From: Gymnodinialimonas phycosphaerae
Lineage (GTDB): Bacteria; Pseudomonadota; Alphaproteobacteria; Rhodobacterales; Rhodobacteraceae
Reading direction: 5' to 3'
NCBI RefSeq assembly: GCF_019195455.1
Contig: NZ_JAIMBW010000001.1
Location: forward strand, 496,001 to 560,000
DNA length: 64,000 nt
Shown here: piece after piece, positions 8,899-18,994 of the stretch
Layout: every line of letters begins with the position of its first letter
Numbering within the stretch: position 1 is the first letter of the stretch
Made by a program: the position numbers and the translations under genes
Notes under the pieces: model-generated
The model's input: the letters and a program-made list of their open reading frames with translations, nothing else
Told to the model about the DNA's origin: nothing
The model's database searches: none

Positions 8899-10296
8899 TC
8901 AGGCGAGGGAGGCGGCCTCGTTCAGGCGGGCGATGCTTTCGTCCCGGCCAATCACGAGCATCATGTCGAACACGCTTGGAGAAACCGTCCGCCCAGAGAG
9001 AGCCGCGCGAAGCGGTCCGGCCAGTTTGCCGAATTTCAGCCCATGGGAGTCCGCGGCGGCGTTCAGAACGCCCTCCAAGGTGTCACGGGTCCAGCTAGCA
9101 TTCTGCAACTGCGTAGTCAATTCCCGCAGTATACCACGGGATACCGGATCAAGGGCAGCCCGCGCTTTCTCGTCATAGTCGAAGGGGCGATTTTCCAATA
9201 CAAACCGGGCTTTATCGAGGATATCGGGCAAGGATTTCGCCCGATCCTTGAGGCAATACATCGCACGGGTCATCCCATCTTGCTGCGTCTGCGAAAGCGC
9301 CGGTTGCCCGGTGAGTGCCAGATATTCGTTGATCTGTGCGATCAGATCCGCGTCTTCCATACGCGCGATATGCCAGCCCGTCACATTGGCCAGCTTCTTC
9401 ATATCAAGCCGGGACGGCGATTTGCCGATGCCGCTCAGGTCAAACCACTCGCGCGCCTGTGCGTCGGTGAACAGCTCGTCATCGCCATGGGACCAGCCCA
9501 ACCGCGTCAGGTAGTTGCGCATGGCCGCCGCAGGGATACCCATCTCGGCGTATTCCATTACGCCCGTGGCCCCATGGCGCTTGGACAGTTTCTTGCCGTC
9601 GTCGCCGTGGATCAGGGGAATGTGCGCCCAGACCGGCTCGGGCCAGCCCATGGCGGTGTAGATCTGGATCTGGCGCGCTGCATTGTTGAGGTGGTCATCA
9701 CCTCGGATCACATGGGTCACGCCCATGTCGTGGTCGTCCACCACGACGGCATGCATATAGGTGGGCGTCCCGTCCGAGCGCAGCAGGATCATGTCGTCAA
9801 GCGTCGCGTTCTGGATCGTCACGTCGCCCTGGACCTGGTCCTTGATTACCGTCGTGCCTTTGCGGGGCGCTTTCAGGCGGATCACGTAGGGCGCATCCGG
9901 GTGGTCGGTCGCGTCGCGCCAGGGCGACAGGAACAGCGTGCTCTCGCCTTTTTCGCGGGCGGCATCGCGGAAGGCCGCGATCTCGTCCTGGGTCGAGAAA
10001 CACTTGTAGGCATGGCCTGCTGCCAGCATCTCCTCGGCCACCTCCCGGTGACGGTCGGCGCGGGCAAATTGGCTTATCGCCTCGCCATCGTAATCAAGGC
10101 CAAGCCACGCCATCCCGTCGAGAATCGCCTGCGTCGCCTCGGGGGTCGAGCGTTCGCGATCCGTATCCTCGATCCGCAGCAGGAACTTGCCCCCATGTTG
10201 GCGCGCGAAGAGCCAGTTGAACAGCCCCGTGCGCGCCGTGCCGATGTGCATGGTGCCGGTTGGCGAGGGGGCGATGCGGGTGACGACTTGGGACAT
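8899..10296 (-). CDS. gltX: Glutamyl-tRNA synthetase
   Basis: Charges tRNA-Glu, and probably tRNA-Gln as well, because gatB in this window supplies the transamidation route. The 465-residue class I enzyme has the HIGH box in [19 protein letters not shown], the KMSKS box as KLSKRHG, and the Glu-tRNA specific FLRIEDTD segment. The C-terminal helical anticodon-binding part is complete. The start was placed at [14 protein letters not shown], preceded by AAGGA; the open frame runs 44 residues further upstream. It is divergent from comEC across 138 bases. Confidence 0.98.
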   Translation of the reverse strand: MSQVVTRIAPSPTGTMHIGTARTGLFNWLFARQHGGKFLLRIEDTDRERSTPEATQAILDGMAWLGLDYDGEAISQFARADRHREVAEEMLAAGHAYKCFSTQDEIAAFRDAAREKGESTLFLSPWRDATDHPDAPYVIRLKAPRKGTTVIKDQVQGDVTIQNATLDDMILLRSDGTPTYMHAVVVDDHDMGVTHVIRGDDHLNNAARQIQIYTAMGWPEPVWAHIPLIHGDDGKKLSKRHGATGVMEYAEMGIPAAAMRNYLTRLGWSHGDDELFTDAQAREWFDLSGIGKSPSRLDMKKLANVTGWHIARMEDADLIAQINEYLALTGQPALSQTQQDGMTRAMYCLKDRAKSLPDILDKARFVLENRPFDYDEKARAALDPVSRGILRELTTQLQNASWTRDTLEGVLNAAADSHGLKFGKLAGPLRAALSGRTVSPSVFDMMLVIGRDESIARLNEAASLA

Positions 10297-10434
10297 GGAG
10301 GGGGGATCCTTCTGCGCCGCCGGTCCCGGCGGGTGCGTTAACCTTTTGGAAACCATCATCTGGCACCGTTGAGGGGGTGGTATCTTGGGCGGGGAAGCCG
10401 GGCAAGGGCCGGACAGGTGCCCGGACAAAAGAAG

Positions 10435-12561
10435 GTGGGTGAATTGATCCTACGCGCGGTGAATGCCGTTCAGCAGGGACAGAGGGGCGCCATGATGCCC
10501 TGGTCCGCCGTGGCGTTGGGCTGCGGCGTGGCCCTCTATTTCAGCCTGTCGGTGGAGCCTGGCGTGCCCGCCTATGCCGTGGCGGTTTGCGCGGCGCTGG
10601 TTGCTGCGGCGTTGGGCCTGTGGCGCAGAGAGGTCCTGGGCCCCATGGGGATGGCCGTTTCGCTGGTGGCCCTTGGTTTCTGCGTGGCGGGCTTTCGGGC
10701 TCATTCCGTGGCCGGCCCGGTGATCGATTTCCGCTACTATGGCGCGATCGAGGGGCGCATCGTGGGGATTGACCGCTCGAACTCGGACGCGGTTCGGCTG
10801 ACGCTGGATCAAGTGCGGTTGGATGATGTGCGCAACACGCCGCGCCGCGTGCGCATCGCGCTCCACGGCGATCAAGGTTTCATGGCGCCACAACCGGGCG
10901 CGATCATCTTCACCACCGGCCACCTCTCGCCACCGGGCGGCGCGGCCGAGCCCGGCGGCTTCGATTTCCAGCGCCATGCGTGGTTCCAGTCCATCGGCGG
11001 CGTCGGCTACACCCGTGCGCCGGTCCTGCTGCTGGAACCGCCCGAGGACGGCGTGGCCCCACTGTTCACCCTGCGCATGGGTCTCTCGGCGGCAATCCAG
11101 AGCCAGATCGCGGGCCAACCCGGTGCCTTCGCGGCGGCGGTTTTGACCGGGGACCGCAGTGGCCTGTCGCAGGCCTCCACGCAAGATATGCGTGACAGCA
11201 ACATCGCGCATTTGCTGGCCATTTCCGGTCTGCACATGGGTCTGCTGACGGGCTTCGTCTACGCGGCCCTGCGCACGTTTCTGGCGCTGATCCCCGCCAT
11301 CGCCCTGCGCTACCCGATCCGCAAATGGGCCGCCGTTGCGGCGTTGCTGTCGGGCGCCTTCTACCTGGCGATGTCAGGCGGCAACGTCGCGACCGAGCGC
11401 GCCTTCATCCAGGTTGCGGTCATGTTCACCGCCGTCCTGCTGGACCGCCGCGCCATCACCCTGCGCTCTGTCGCGATCGCCGCGATCATCGTGCTGTTGC
11501 ACCGACCCGAGACGCTGATGTCGCCAGGTTTCCAGATGTCCTTTGCGGCCACCACGGCCCTTGTCGCCGCCTTCACCGGCCTGCAAGGCGCCCCTTGGAT
11601 GCGCAAGTGGCCGAACTGGGTGAAAGGGGTCTGGTCGCTCGTCGCGTCCTCGGTCATTGCGGGGGCGGCGACCGCACCGTTCGCGGCGGCGCATTTCAAC
11701 CGGCTGGCGGTTTATGGCCTGGTCGCCAACCTGATGACGGTGCCCGCGATGGGCTCGGTCGTGATCCCCTTCGCGGTTCTGGCGCTGCTGCTTGCGCCTT
11801 TCGGTCTGTCGTGGCTGGCCTTCTGGATCATGGAACTGGCGCTGGAATGGATCCTCGGCGTGGCGGAATACGTGGCAGAGCTGCCGGGTGCCGTCCGCAT
11901 GGTGGCCAGCCCGTCGCCCGCCGTGCTGCCCCTGATCGCAGTGGGCGGCATTGCGATCTGCATTTGGTTGGGACGCGCGCGATGGCTCGCCCTGGCGCCC
12001 ATGGCGCTGGGGCTGGTGCTGTGGCAAGGGGCCACGCGCCCGGAATTCCTGATCTCGGAACCCGGCGGCCTTGTCGGCCAACTGACCGACGCAGGCCGTG
12101 CCCTCAGTCGCCCGCGCGGCGATGGCTTCGTGGCCGGTATCTGGCTGGAGAACGACGGCGATCCTGTGGAACAAGCCGCCGCCGCCGCCCGTGCCAGTTG
12201 GCGCGACGCCGATCCGGGCCGCACAACCACAATCGGCACGCTCACCCTGTGGCATGGCACCGGTCGCGCCGCCTCTCGCGTGATCGAGGAGGCCTGTGTC
12301 GCCCACGACATCGTTGTCACCAACCTCCCCCCCGAAGATCCCAGTCCGGCCCTGCAACAGGCCGAGGCAGACACCCGCGCCCGCCTTGCCGCGCCAGAGC
12401 CCGCCCCGGGTGCCGTCCGCGCCAGCCCGGCACCGCTTTGCCTGCTCCTCACCCCGCGCGCCCTGCGTGACAGTGGCGCCATTGCCCTCTCGCTCACGGA
12501 AGAAGGCCTCGTCATCGACACCGCCCGCGCCCACCAGGGCCAACGTCTGTGGTCTCGCTGA
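10435..12561 (+). CDS. comEC: ComEC/Rec2 family DNA uptake channel protein
   Basis: ComEC forms the inner-membrane channel that carries single-stranded DNA in natural transformation. The protein of about 708 residues has an N-terminal DUF4131/OB-like section with two membrane helices and then the multi-helix competence domain, marked by [17 protein letters not shown] and [15 protein letters not shown]. The C-terminal part (after about residue 500) is shorter than a full metallo-beta-lactamase domain, as is usual in this order. GTG after AAAAGAAG is my preferred start; an ATG at MMPWSAV, about 20 codons later, is possible. It faces away from gltX. Confidence 0.92.
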   Translation: MGELILRAVNAVQQGQRGAMMPWSAVALGCGVALYFSLSVEPGVPAYAVAVCAALVAAALGLWRREVLGPMGMAVSLVALGFCVAGFRAHSVAGPVIDFRYYGAIEGRIVGIDRSNSDAVRLTLDQVRLDDVRNTPRRVRIALHGDQGFMAPQPGAIIFTTGHLSPPGGAAEPGGFDFQRHAWFQSIGGVGYTRAPVLLLEPPEDGVAPLFTLRMGLSAAIQSQIAGQPGAFAAAVLTGDRSGLSQASTQDMRDSNIAHLLAISGLHMGLLTGFVYAALRTFLALIPAIALRYPIRKWAAVAALLSGAFYLAMSGGNVATERAFIQVAVMFTAVLLDRRAITLRSVAIAAIIVLLHRPETLMSPGFQMSFAATTALVAAFTGLQGAPWMRKWPNWVKGVWSLVASSVIAGAATAPFAAAHFNRLAVYGLVANLMTVPAMGSVVIPFAVLALLLAPFGLSWLAFWIMELALEWILGVAEYVAELPGAVRMVASPSPAVLPLIAVGGIAICIWLGRARWLALAPMALGLVLWQGATRPEFLISEPGGLVGQLTDAGRALSRPRGDGFVAGIWLENDGDPVEQAAAAARASWRDADPGRTTTIGTLTLWHGTGRAASRVIEEACVAHDIVVTNLPPEDPSPALQQAEADTRARLAAPEPAPGAVRASPAPLCLLLTPRALRDSGAIALSLTEEGLVIDTARAHQGQRLWSR

Positions 12562-12648
12562 ACTGGCCCGCTTCATCTTGCCCGAAAAACTCCCCGCGGA
12601 GCGTCCCGTCCCCTACACATCCCCCGCCGCCCGCCTATCTCTTGATCC

Positions 12649-12789
12649 ATGGCCAAGATGCGCAAGAAATCAGACCTGCCCACCAAGACCTGCGCCGCGT
12701 GCGGGCTGCCTTTCACGTGGCGCAAGAAGTGGGCGAAGGTCTGGGATGACGTGCGCTTTTGCTCGGACCGCTGCCGTCGCCTGCGCTGA
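12649..12789 (+). CDS. DUF2256 small zinc-ribbon-like protein
   Basis: A 46-residue basic protein beginning [19 protein letters not shown]. Two cysteine pairs (CAACGLPF and FCSDRCRR) around a WRKKW core are the marks of DUF2256 and suggest a single bound zinc. It is too short for most gene finders. It lies 87 bases after comEC and 63 before malate synthase. From memory, DUF2256 genes often stand beside photolyase or cryptochrome genes; here a photolyase gene is about 29 kb away. Function unknown. Confidence 0.88.
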   Translation: MAKMRKKSDLPTKTCAACGLPFTWRKKWAKVWDDVRFCSDRCRRLR

Positions 12790-12852
12790 TCTATTGCCGG
12801 GACCCAAGCCTTCGCATAGATCGGCATGCACAACAGGGTGAAGGGACAAGAT

Positions 12853-14991
12853 ATGAGCAACCGTTTGGAAAAAGCGGGCCTCCAGGTGGCGACGGAATTG
12901 GCGGATTTCATCGACGCGCAGGCGCTGCCGGGCAGTGGGGTAACGGCGGAAGCCTTCTGGCAAGGCTTTTCGGACCTCGCCCATGAGTTTGCGCCGAAAA
13001 ACGCGGCGCTTCTGGCGCGGCGCGAGGATCTGCAACGGCAGATCGATCAATGGCACATCGCCCACCGTGACGCGCCCCATGATCCCGATGCCTATCACGC
13101 CTTCCTCAAGGATATCGGCTACCTCGTCCCCGAAGGTGGGCCGTTTCACATCGAAACGACGAAGATTGATCCCGAAATCGCCACGGTCGCAGGCCCCCAA
13201 TTGGTTGTCCCGATCACCAACGCGCGTTTCGCCCTGAACGCCGCCAACGCCCGTTGGGGCAGCCTTTATGACGCTCTTTACGGCACCGACGCGATGGGCT
13301 CCAAACCCGCCAAGGGTGGTTATGACCGGGGCCGGGGGGCCCGCGTCGTAACCCGGGCGCGGGTGTTCCTGGATGAGGCTTTCCCGATCGAGGGCGCGTC
13401 CCACGGCGATGTGCGCCGCTATCATGTCGACAAGTGCACGTTGCTCATAGATGACAAGCCGCTGATATCGCCGGAAAAGTTCGCGGGCTACACGGGCCGT
13501 GCCAAGGCACCTGACTCGGTGTTGTTGGTCAACAATGGCCTCCATGTGGAGCTGGTCTTCGACCGTGCCCATCCCATTGGCGCGCGGGATCAGGCGGGGC
13601 TGGCGGATGTGCGGGTGGAAAGCGCCGTCTCTGTGATCATGGATTGCGAGGATAGCGTCGCCTGCGTCGATGCCGAGGACAAGGTGATCGCTTATACAAA
13701 CTGGCTTGGCCTGATGAAGGGCGACCTGTCCGAGACGTTCGAGAAGGGCGGCGCGCAAATGACGCGCGCCCTGGCGCCGGACCGTGTGTTTACGGGGCCG
13801 GATGGCGGTGAGGTGACCGTGAGGGGCCGCGCGCTGATGCTGGTGCGCAACGTGGGGCATTTGATGACCAACCCCGCCGTCCTGCTGAGCGACGGGTCCG
13901 AGGTCTACGAGGGGCTGATGGATGCGATGGTGACGATGCTGATCGCCAAGCATGATCTGGCGCAAGAAGGCGGGAATTCTGTCGCCGGGTCGGTCTATGT
14001 GGTCAAGCCGAAGATGCATGGCCCCGACGAAGTGGCCTTCACCGACGAGATCTTCACCCGCGTCGAGGCCGCGCTGGGGATGGAACGCCACACGGTAAAG
14101 ATCGGCATCATGGACGAAGAACGCCGCACCTCGGTGAACCTGAAGGAATGCATCCGGGCCGCCAAGCACCGGGTGGCGTTCATCAATACGGGTTTCCTCG
14201 ACCGCACCGGCGACGAGATCCATACCTCGATGGAAGCGGGGCCATTCTCGCGCAAAGATTTCATCAAGCGCAAAGGCTGGATCACGGCCTACGAGAACCA
14301 GAACGTCGACATCGGGCTGGAATGCGGCCTGCGCGGCCACGCTCAGATCGGCAAGGGCATGTGGGCCAAGCCCGACGCCATGGCCGAGATGCTGGAGCAG
14401 AAGATCGAGCATCCACGCGCGGGCGCCAATTGTGCCTGGGTGCCGTCGCCCACCGCCGCCACGCTGCATGCGCTGCATTACCACAAGGTGAACGTCGCCG
14501 CCGTGCAGGAGACGCTGGAGAAGGGCGGCAAGCGCGCTTATGTGACGGCGCTTCTGGATATCCCGCTGGCCGCCTACCGCCGCTGGACCCGGGACCAGGT
14601 GATCCGCGAGGTGGAGAACAACGCCCAGGGCATCTTGGGCTATGTCGTGCGCTGGGTGGATCAGGGCGTGGGCTGCTCCAAGGTGCCCGATATCAACGGG
14701 GTCGAGTTGATGGAGGACCGCGCAACCTGCCGGATCAGTGCGCAACACATCGCCAACTGGCTGCACCACGGGGTGGTGAATGAGGCCGACGTGGGCGATG
14801 TCTTCCGCCGCATGGCCGTTGTGGTGGACGAACAGAACGCGGGTGATCCGCTCTATCGACCGATGGCGCCGGGCTACAACGGGATCGCTTATGCGGCGGC
14901 GCTGGACCTGGTGCTGAAGGGGCGGGCGCAGCCCTCGGGCTATACGGAGCCGGTGCTGCACGCCCGGCGGTTGGAGTGGAAGGCGGCGTAA
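12853..14991 (+). CDS. glcB: Malate synthase G
   Basis: Condenses glyoxylate with acetyl-CoA to malate, the second step of the glyoxylate shunt and the outlet for glycolate and ethylmalonyl pathway glyoxylate. The 712-residue length is that of the single-chain G isoform. Characteristic segments include [35 protein letters not shown] and [19 protein letters not shown], with metal-binding acids and the catalytic aspartate region near the C-terminus. The ATG was chosen because GAAGGGACAAGAT precedes it. No isocitrate lyase gene is present nearby. Confidence 0.98.
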   Translation: MSNRLEKAGLQVATELADFIDAQALPGSGVTAEAFWQGFSDLAHEFAPKNAALLARREDLQRQIDQWHIAHRDAPHDPDAYHAFLKDIGYLVPEGGPFHIETTKIDPEIATVAGPQLVVPITNARFALNAANARWGSLYDALYGTDAMGSKPAKGGYDRGRGARVVTRARVFLDEAFPIEGASHGDVRRYHVDKCTLLIDDKPLISPEKFAGYTGRAKAPDSVLLVNNGLHVELVFDRAHPIGARDQAGLADVRVESAVSVIMDCEDSVACVDAEDKVIAYTNWLGLMKGDLSETFEKGGAQMTRALAPDRVFTGPDGGEVTVRGRALMLVRNVGHLMTNPAVLLSDGSEVYEGLMDAMVTMLIAKHDLAQEGGNSVAGSVYVVKPKMHGPDEVAFTDEIFTRVEAALGMERHTVKIGIMDEERRTSVNLKECIRAAKHRVAFINTGFLDRTGDEIHTSMEAGPFSRKDFIKRKGWITAYENQNVDIGLECGLRGHAQIGKGMWAKPDAMAEMLEQKIEHPRAGANCAWVPSPTAATLHALHYHKVNVAAVQETLEKGGKRAYVTALLDIPLAAYRRWTRDQVIREVENNAQGILGYVVRWVDQGVGCSKVPDINGVELMEDRATCRISAQHIANWLHHGVVNEADVGDVFRRMAVVVDEQNAGDPLYRPMAPGYNGIAYAAALDLVLKGRAQPSGYTEPVLHARRLEWKAA

Positions 14992-14999
14992 GCATCGAT

Positions 15000-15019
15000 C
15001 GGGCCTTGCGCTTGGCCCG
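15000..15019. repeat. Palindrome CGGGCC-N8-GGCCCG after glcB
   Basis: Six-base arms with an eight-base loop start 9 bases after the glcB stop. It is a longer-looped relative of the CCGGGCC-NN-GGCCCGG palindromes elsewhere in the window and is well placed to end glcB transcription. GC-rich inverted stretches (GGGAGG with CCTCCTC, and GGGCCC) continue to about 15110. Confidence 0.5.
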
Positions 15020-15135
15020 GCGCCTGTCGCCCTGCGTCGCACCCGTCCGAGAAGGGGAGGAAGGCGTTTCGCGGCCCCTCCTCGGGCCCTTGGGGGCCCT
15101 CCTCGCAGAATGAGGGGTGCTTTGCGCGTGCTTGC

Positions 15136-15149
15136 TTGACCTGTGTCAA
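15136..15149 (+). promoter_or_regulatory. FNR/CRP-family operator (FnrL-like box) upstream of ppk2
   Basis: TTGACCTGTGTCAA is a perfect inverted repeat TTGAC-N4-GTCAA, very close to the FnrL/FNR consensus TTGAT-N4-ATCAA; C/G at the fifth and tenth positions is accepted by members of this family in Rhodobacterales. It is centred about 58 bases before the ppk2 start codon, a position that suits activation. Confidence 0.6.
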
Positions 15150-15200
15150 CGACGCGTGCGGATGGGTCTGTCATCCTTGGCTCAACAAGGAGGATTTTGT

Positions 15201-16079
15201 ATGGCAGCACCCGAAACGAAACAGGCCGAGGCCCGGACAGCGGAAATTCTGGGCTTCGAGCAGGGAGAATATCCCTATCCCAAGAAACTGGCCCGCGGCG
15301 TCTACGAGGCCGAGAAGGCCGCGTTGCAGGTTGAACTGCTCAAGGCGCAGCTTTGGGTGCAGGAGACCGGCCAAAAGGTCGTGATGTTGTTCGAGGGGCG
15401 CGATGCGGCCGGCAAGGGCGGCACGATCAAGCGCTTTACCGAACACCTCAACCCCCGTGCTGCGCGCGTCGTGGCGCTTAACAAGCCCACCGACGAAGAG
15501 CGCGGGCAATGGTATTTCCAGCGCTACATCAAGCATTTGCCCACGACCGGCGAGATCGTCCTTTATGATCGCTCCTGGTACAACCGTGCGGGTGTGGAGC
15601 GGGTGATGGGCTTTTGCGAGGCCAATGAATACCTTGAATTCATGCGACAGACGCCGGAGTTCGAGCGGATGCTGGCGCGGTCGGGCATTCGGATGTTCAA
15701 ATACTGGTTCTCGGTTACGCAGGAAGAACAAGCCGCGCGCTTCGCGTCGCGCGAGACGGACCCGCTCAAGCGCTGGAAGCTGTCGCCCATCGACCGCGCC
15801 AGCATCGACCGTTGGGACGACTATACCGAAGCCAAGGAGGCGATGTTCTTCTACACCGATACCGCCGATGCGCCCTGGACCGTGATCCGTTCCAACGACA
15901 AGAAGCGTGCGCGGCTCAACTGCATGCGGCATTTCCTGTCGCAGCTCGACTATCCCGACAAGGATCCCGAGGTCGCCACCCCGGTGGACCCGAAGATCGT
16001 GCTTCATGCCACTCACCTGGTACAAAACGCCGATCATATCCTTGCCTCCTCCCTTCACCCCGACAGCCGAAAGAGCTGA
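15201..16079 (+). CDS. ppk2: Polyphosphate kinase 2 (class I PPK2)
   Basis: Moves phosphate between polyphosphate and nucleoside diphosphates, usually toward ATP or GTP. The 292-residue single-domain protein has the Walker A loop FEGRDAAGKGGTIKRF, the Walker B strand VLYDRSWYNRAG followed by VERVMGF, and the lid helix region with KRWKLSPIDRASIDRW. One-domain length fits class I. The ATG lies after an ideal AAGGAGG. A DUF465 gene follows 15 bases later and a cytochrome b561 gene after that, and an FNR-type box stands upstream, suggesting a link to low oxygen. Confidence 0.95.
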   Translation: MAAPETKQAEARTAEILGFEQGEYPYPKKLARGVYEAEKAALQVELLKAQLWVQETGQKVVMLFEGRDAAGKGGTIKRFTEHLNPRAARVVALNKPTDEERGQWYFQRYIKHLPTTGEIVLYDRSWYNRAGVERVMGFCEANEYLEFMRQTPEFERMLARSGIRMFKYWFSVTQEEQAARFASRETDPLKRWKLSPIDRASIDRWDDYTEAKEAMFFYTDTADAPWTVIRSNDKKRARLNCMRHFLSQLDYPDKDPEVATPVDPKIVLHATHLVQNADHILASSLHPDSRKS

Positions 16080-16094
16080 GAAAGGACCACCACT

Positions 16095-16346
16095 ATGTCC
16101 CACACACCCCACGAATTGGCCGACGACTTCCCGGAGCACGTTGAAAAGATGCATGAGCTGCGCGGCTCTGACGCGCATTTCGCCAAGCTTTACGATAGCT
16201 ACCACGAGGCCAACCGCGCCGTGCACCGGGCCGAAACCGATGTGGAGCCGACATCGGACGAGCATCTGACCGACCTGCGCAAGGAGCGTATGCGCCTGAA
16301 GGATGAGATCTACGCCTATCTGACGACGTCCCAAACGCAGGCGTGA
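16095..16346 (+). CDS. YdcH-like DUF465 protein
   Basis: An 83-residue charged helical protein. The segment FAKLYDSYHEANRAVHRAE followed by HLTDLRKERMRLKDEIYAYL is the two-helix hairpin typical of the DUF465/YdcH family, which has no settled function. It begins 15 bases after ppk2 behind AAAGGACCACCACT, so it is likely on the same transcript. No membrane segment or metal site is seen. Confidence 0.88.
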   Translation: MSHTPHELADDFPEHVEKMHELRGSDAHFAKLYDSYHEANRAVHRAETDVEPTSDEHLTDLRKERMRLKDEIYAYLTTSQTQA

Positions 16347-16426
16347 ACGCGTAAATCTTGAGTGTGGCGGTGTTTTCCGCCACGCTCTCCGCGGGCGCTT
16401 CTGCCCGGGGGAGATGACGCGTGGGC

Positions 16427-16972
16427 ATGACCAATTCAAGCGCGGGCTACGGCGCGCTGACCAAGCTGTTTCATTGGCTGATCGTGATCCTGTTCGCCGC
16501 CCAATACCTGAGCGGCAACATTATGGTGGCCATCGGGTTCAACGCCGAGTTTGCCGGGATCGGCACCAACACCTATTACAATTGGCATAAATCGCTGGGT
16601 CTTGTGGCGCTGGCGGTCGCGATTTTCCGGATCATCAACCGCCGCGTGGGGCAACTGCCGCCCTGGGCGCCGACGCTGTCGGGCTTCGAGAAGAAGTTCA
16701 TCCACCGGGTCGAGCAGGTGTTTTATACCGCAATGCTGGTGATGCCGATCAGTGGCTGGCTCTACGTGATGTACGGCCACTATGGGGTGAACCTGTTCGG
16801 CCTGTGGGAAATGCCCCGCCCGCTGCCCCGCGACGACACCCTGCGCGACGTGTTCAAATGGGTGCATATCGTGGCGGGCTGGGTGTTGCTGGCCGCCATG
16901 GTCGGCCACATCGGGCTGGTCCTCAGGCATCAGCTGTTCAAGAAAGACGGGTTGTTAAAGCGGATGTTGTGA
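16427..16972 (+). CDS. Cytochrome b561 family protein
   Basis: A membrane-bound di-haem electron carrier of about 181 residues with four helices. Likely haem ligands are the histidines in KLFHWLIVILFAAQY (helix 1), NWHKSLGLVALAV (helix 2), HRVEQVFYTAMLV (helix 3) and KWVHIVAGWVLL with a later GHIGLVLRH (helix 4). The family passes electrons from quinol, or answers superoxide in CybB. GTG six bases upstream, spaced well from GGGGGAG, is an equally likely start. It is third in the row after ppk2 and the DUF465 gene. Confidence 0.9.
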   Translation: MTNSSAGYGALTKLFHWLIVILFAAQYLSGNIMVAIGFNAEFAGIGTNTYYNWHKSLGLVALAVAIFRIINRRVGQLPPWAPTLSGFEKKFIHRVEQVFYTAMLVMPISGWLYVMYGHYGVNLFGLWEMPRPLPRDDTLRDVFKWVHIVAGWVLLAAMVGHIGLVLRHQLFKKDGLLKRML

Positions 16973-17048
16973 GGGGGCAAATAGTAAGAGGCGCGCGGGA
17001 GAGGTCGGGCGCTTTGCAGTGGCCCAAAATTAAGCGTCTGTCACCAAG

Positions 17049-17516
17049 CTAAATGGGGAGATAGCTTCCATCATAAATGCAAGCCACTGAGGCCAGCGGT
17101 GGGAGCGTAGCGGGCAGTGCGCGGAGTTGGTCGGACCTGCGTTGTTCGGAGGTGCAGCGCGGAAGCGATACCAATCCGTAGCCGCGATCAGACATGCACT
17201 GAGTCTCGATACGATTTCTCAAAGCTGTATTGGGATCGTAAGAATAGGTTTGCCCTCCCATCACCTGCCCACCAGTAGAGGTGCACTGAACGCTGTAGCC
17301 CGTGTTGTAGCAGTTCGTTTGGACAGGCGTAGTGTATGTTGGTCTGGTCCCAATCGCTGTGGCGCGTGGCACTTCGCGCAACGCTTGTACTTGGCATTGC
17401 GTGATTGCCCGATCAACCTGCGCAAAACTCGCTCCGTCGCGCCAATACCCACTTTCCGAAGCAGGTACACATGCTGTGACGAACGGCAGAATAACGATGA
17501 GATTCAGAAAGCGCAT
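17049..17516 (-). CDS. AT-rich putative lipoprotein
   Basis: A 155-residue protein with a lipoprotein signal MRFLNLIVILPFVTAC. The mature part has several cysteines (ITQCQVQAL, QTNCYNTGYSVQC, QCMSDRGY, LPRC, VACIYDG), polar repeats and glycine-tyrosine-rich stretches, so it may be disulfide-bonded in the periplasm. No family was recognised. Its base composition is less GC-rich than its neighbours. It lies alone, convergent with the cytochrome b561 gene. Confidence 0.7.
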   Translation of the reverse strand: MRFLNLIVILPFVTACVPASESGYWRDGASFAQVDRAITQCQVQALREVPRATAIGTRPTYTTPVQTNCYNTGYSVQCTSTGGQVMGGQTYSYDPNTALRNRIETQCMSDRGYGLVSLPRCTSEQRRSDQLRALPATLPPLASVACIYDGSYLPI

Positions 17517-17682
17517 TTTGGGGCCTTGCCAATGAAATCAGTGCTCCACCTATGGGCCAGATCACAAAAGAATACAATCGAGAAAGCCTAATCCACGAAG
17601 GATATCAATGGCTTGAAGGTCACGTTTATGATTGATAGAGCCAAGTGACATTGTACACCGGGCTTCTTTTTTAATGGGTCGC

Positions 17683-18795
17683 TCACATCGGCGGCGGGGG
17701 GGGAGGTGGCATGACCGTGAATAACTGCGCCAGTTCGTCCACGTCACCGGCCTTCTTCCAGCCATCCTGACCTGCGGTCCAGACCATCGTGTCGCGGGTC
17801 AGTCCGCCGTTTCCTGCCATCTGACCCAGATCTGCCTTGGAGAACGGGCCTTTCGTGGCACCGTTTTCGGCCGTGTGCCAGACATGTTCAACCGGTGGGG
17901 GCGGCGGGGCCGCCGCAGCGGGCGCGTGGTGTTGCTGCGGTTGATGCATGTTGCTGGCCATCTGGTTGGCCATCGCCATGCCCATGCCCATGCCCAAACC
18001 TTCGCCCATGCCGGAACCGGGGGTGGAGGCGGCGGCGGCCATGGCCTCGGCGGTCTGGAACTGGGTGTATTTGTTCAGATCGCCGACCACGCCCATGGAT
18101 GTGCGCTTGTCCAAGGCCTCTTCCACTGCGGGCGGAAGCGAAATGTTCTCGATATAGAGTTCCGGCAAGGTGAGGCCGTAGGAAGAGATCGTCGCAGAGA
18201 TCTTCTCGGCCACCAATTCGCCCATCTGGCCCGTGTTCGCCGCCATGTCGAGGACCGGAATGCCCGACCCCGCCATCGCCTGGCTGAACTGCTGCACGAT
18301 GATGTTGCGGATCTGGTGCGTGACCTCGTCAGTGGTGAATTCACCGTCGGTGCCGACGATCTCGGTCATGAACAGGCCCGCGTTCTCGACCTTGACGGTG
18401 TAGGTGCCGAAGGCGCGCACACGGGTGGGGCCGAAATCACTGTCGCGGATCATGATGGGGTTTTTGGTGCCCCACTTGAGGTCCGTGAAGCGCGAGGTGT
18501 TGACGAAGTAGATCTCGGACTTGAAGGGCGAGGCGAAGCCGTGGTCCCAGTGCTGGAGCGACGTCATGATCGGCATGTTGTTCGTCTCAAGCATATACAT
18601 GCCCGGTGTGAACACATCGGCCAACTGGCCTTCATGGATGAAGACCGCGACCTGGCCTTCGCGGACCGTCAGCTTGGCGCCGTACTTGATTTCGTGGCCA
18701 TAGCGCTCGAAGCGGTAGACCATCGTGTCCCGGCTGTCATCGGTCCATTCGATGACGTCAATAAATTGACCTTTGAGAAAATCCATAATGGCCAT
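17683..18795 (-). CDS. SPFH/band-7 protein with C-terminal GYF_2 domain
   Basis: A 370-residue protein of the group annotated as virion core protein-like (COG4260). Residues 1-230 form an SPFH domain without an N-terminal membrane helix (EGQVAVFIHEGQLADVFTPG). A helical Met/Gly/Ala-rich linker with many Met-Gly pairs, then a histidine- and proline-rich stretch, leads to a GYF_2 domain at about 310-360 (GPFSKADLGQM, MVWTAGQDGWKKAGDV). The chain ends in a run of prolines, a possible target for a GYF or similar domain. Such proteins gather at membranes and occur with TelA and XpaC in stress systems, as here. Confidence 0.9.
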   Translation of the reverse strand: MAIMDFLKGQFIDVIEWTDDSRDTMVYRFERYGHEIKYGAKLTVREGQVAVFIHEGQLADVFTPGMYMLETNNMPIMTSLQHWDHGFASPFKSEIYFVNTSRFTDLKWGTKNPIMIRDSDFGPTRVRAFGTYTVKVENAGLFMTEIVGTDGEFTTDEVTHQIRNIIVQQFSQAMAGSGIPVLDMAANTGQMGELVAEKISATISSYGLTLPELYIENISLPPAVEEALDKRTSMGVVGDLNKYTQFQTAEAMAAAASTPGSGMGEGLGMGMGMAMANQMASNMHQPQQHHAPAAAAPPPPPVEHVWHTAENGATKGPFSKADLGQMAGNGGLTRDTMVWTAGQDGWKKAGDVDELAQLFTVMPPPPPPPM

Positions 18796-18942
18796 GTGGC
18801 GGCAACTCCCACGTTAAAAAGGTGTCTCGGTTTTCCAAGATGATATAGGGATGATCGCCCCCGATCCATAGGGAAGTGGGGGAGGGAAATCCTGACCTGT
18901 TTTCACCGCACGGGGTGCCCCTGGCCCGGACGACAGTGCAAA

Positions 18943-18974
18943 CGAAAAGGGCGCAGCTGAAGCCGTGCCCTTCC
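18943..18974 (-). terminator. Probable terminator of the VPLPA protein gene
   Basis: Arms AAGGGC and GCCCTT enclose a loop with further partial pairing, and on the minus strand they are followed by TTCGTTTG. It starts about 20 bases after the stop codon. Confidence 0.6.
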
Positions 18975-18994
18975 AAACTAGATTTCTTCGTCTG

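Noticed and set aside
8545..10341. 598-codon antisense frame across gltX and gltA
   Set aside because: Both minus-strand genes are certain, and the frame lacks domain features.
12670..15210. 846-codon open frame antisense to glcB
   Set aside because: High GC makes long antisense frames. Its translation is low-complexity Arg/His/Gly/Ala-rich, and the plus strand codes an intact malate synthase G over the same bases.
16982..17048. Possible further gene after cytochrome b561
   Set aside because: Only 70 bases; no start with ribosome site.
17553..17642. 29-codon minus-strand frame MSLGSINHKRDLQAIDILRG in the spacer before the AT-rich lipoprotein gene
   Set aside because: No ribosome site, no domain, and it is not placed next to a neighbouring start as the xpaC peptide is.
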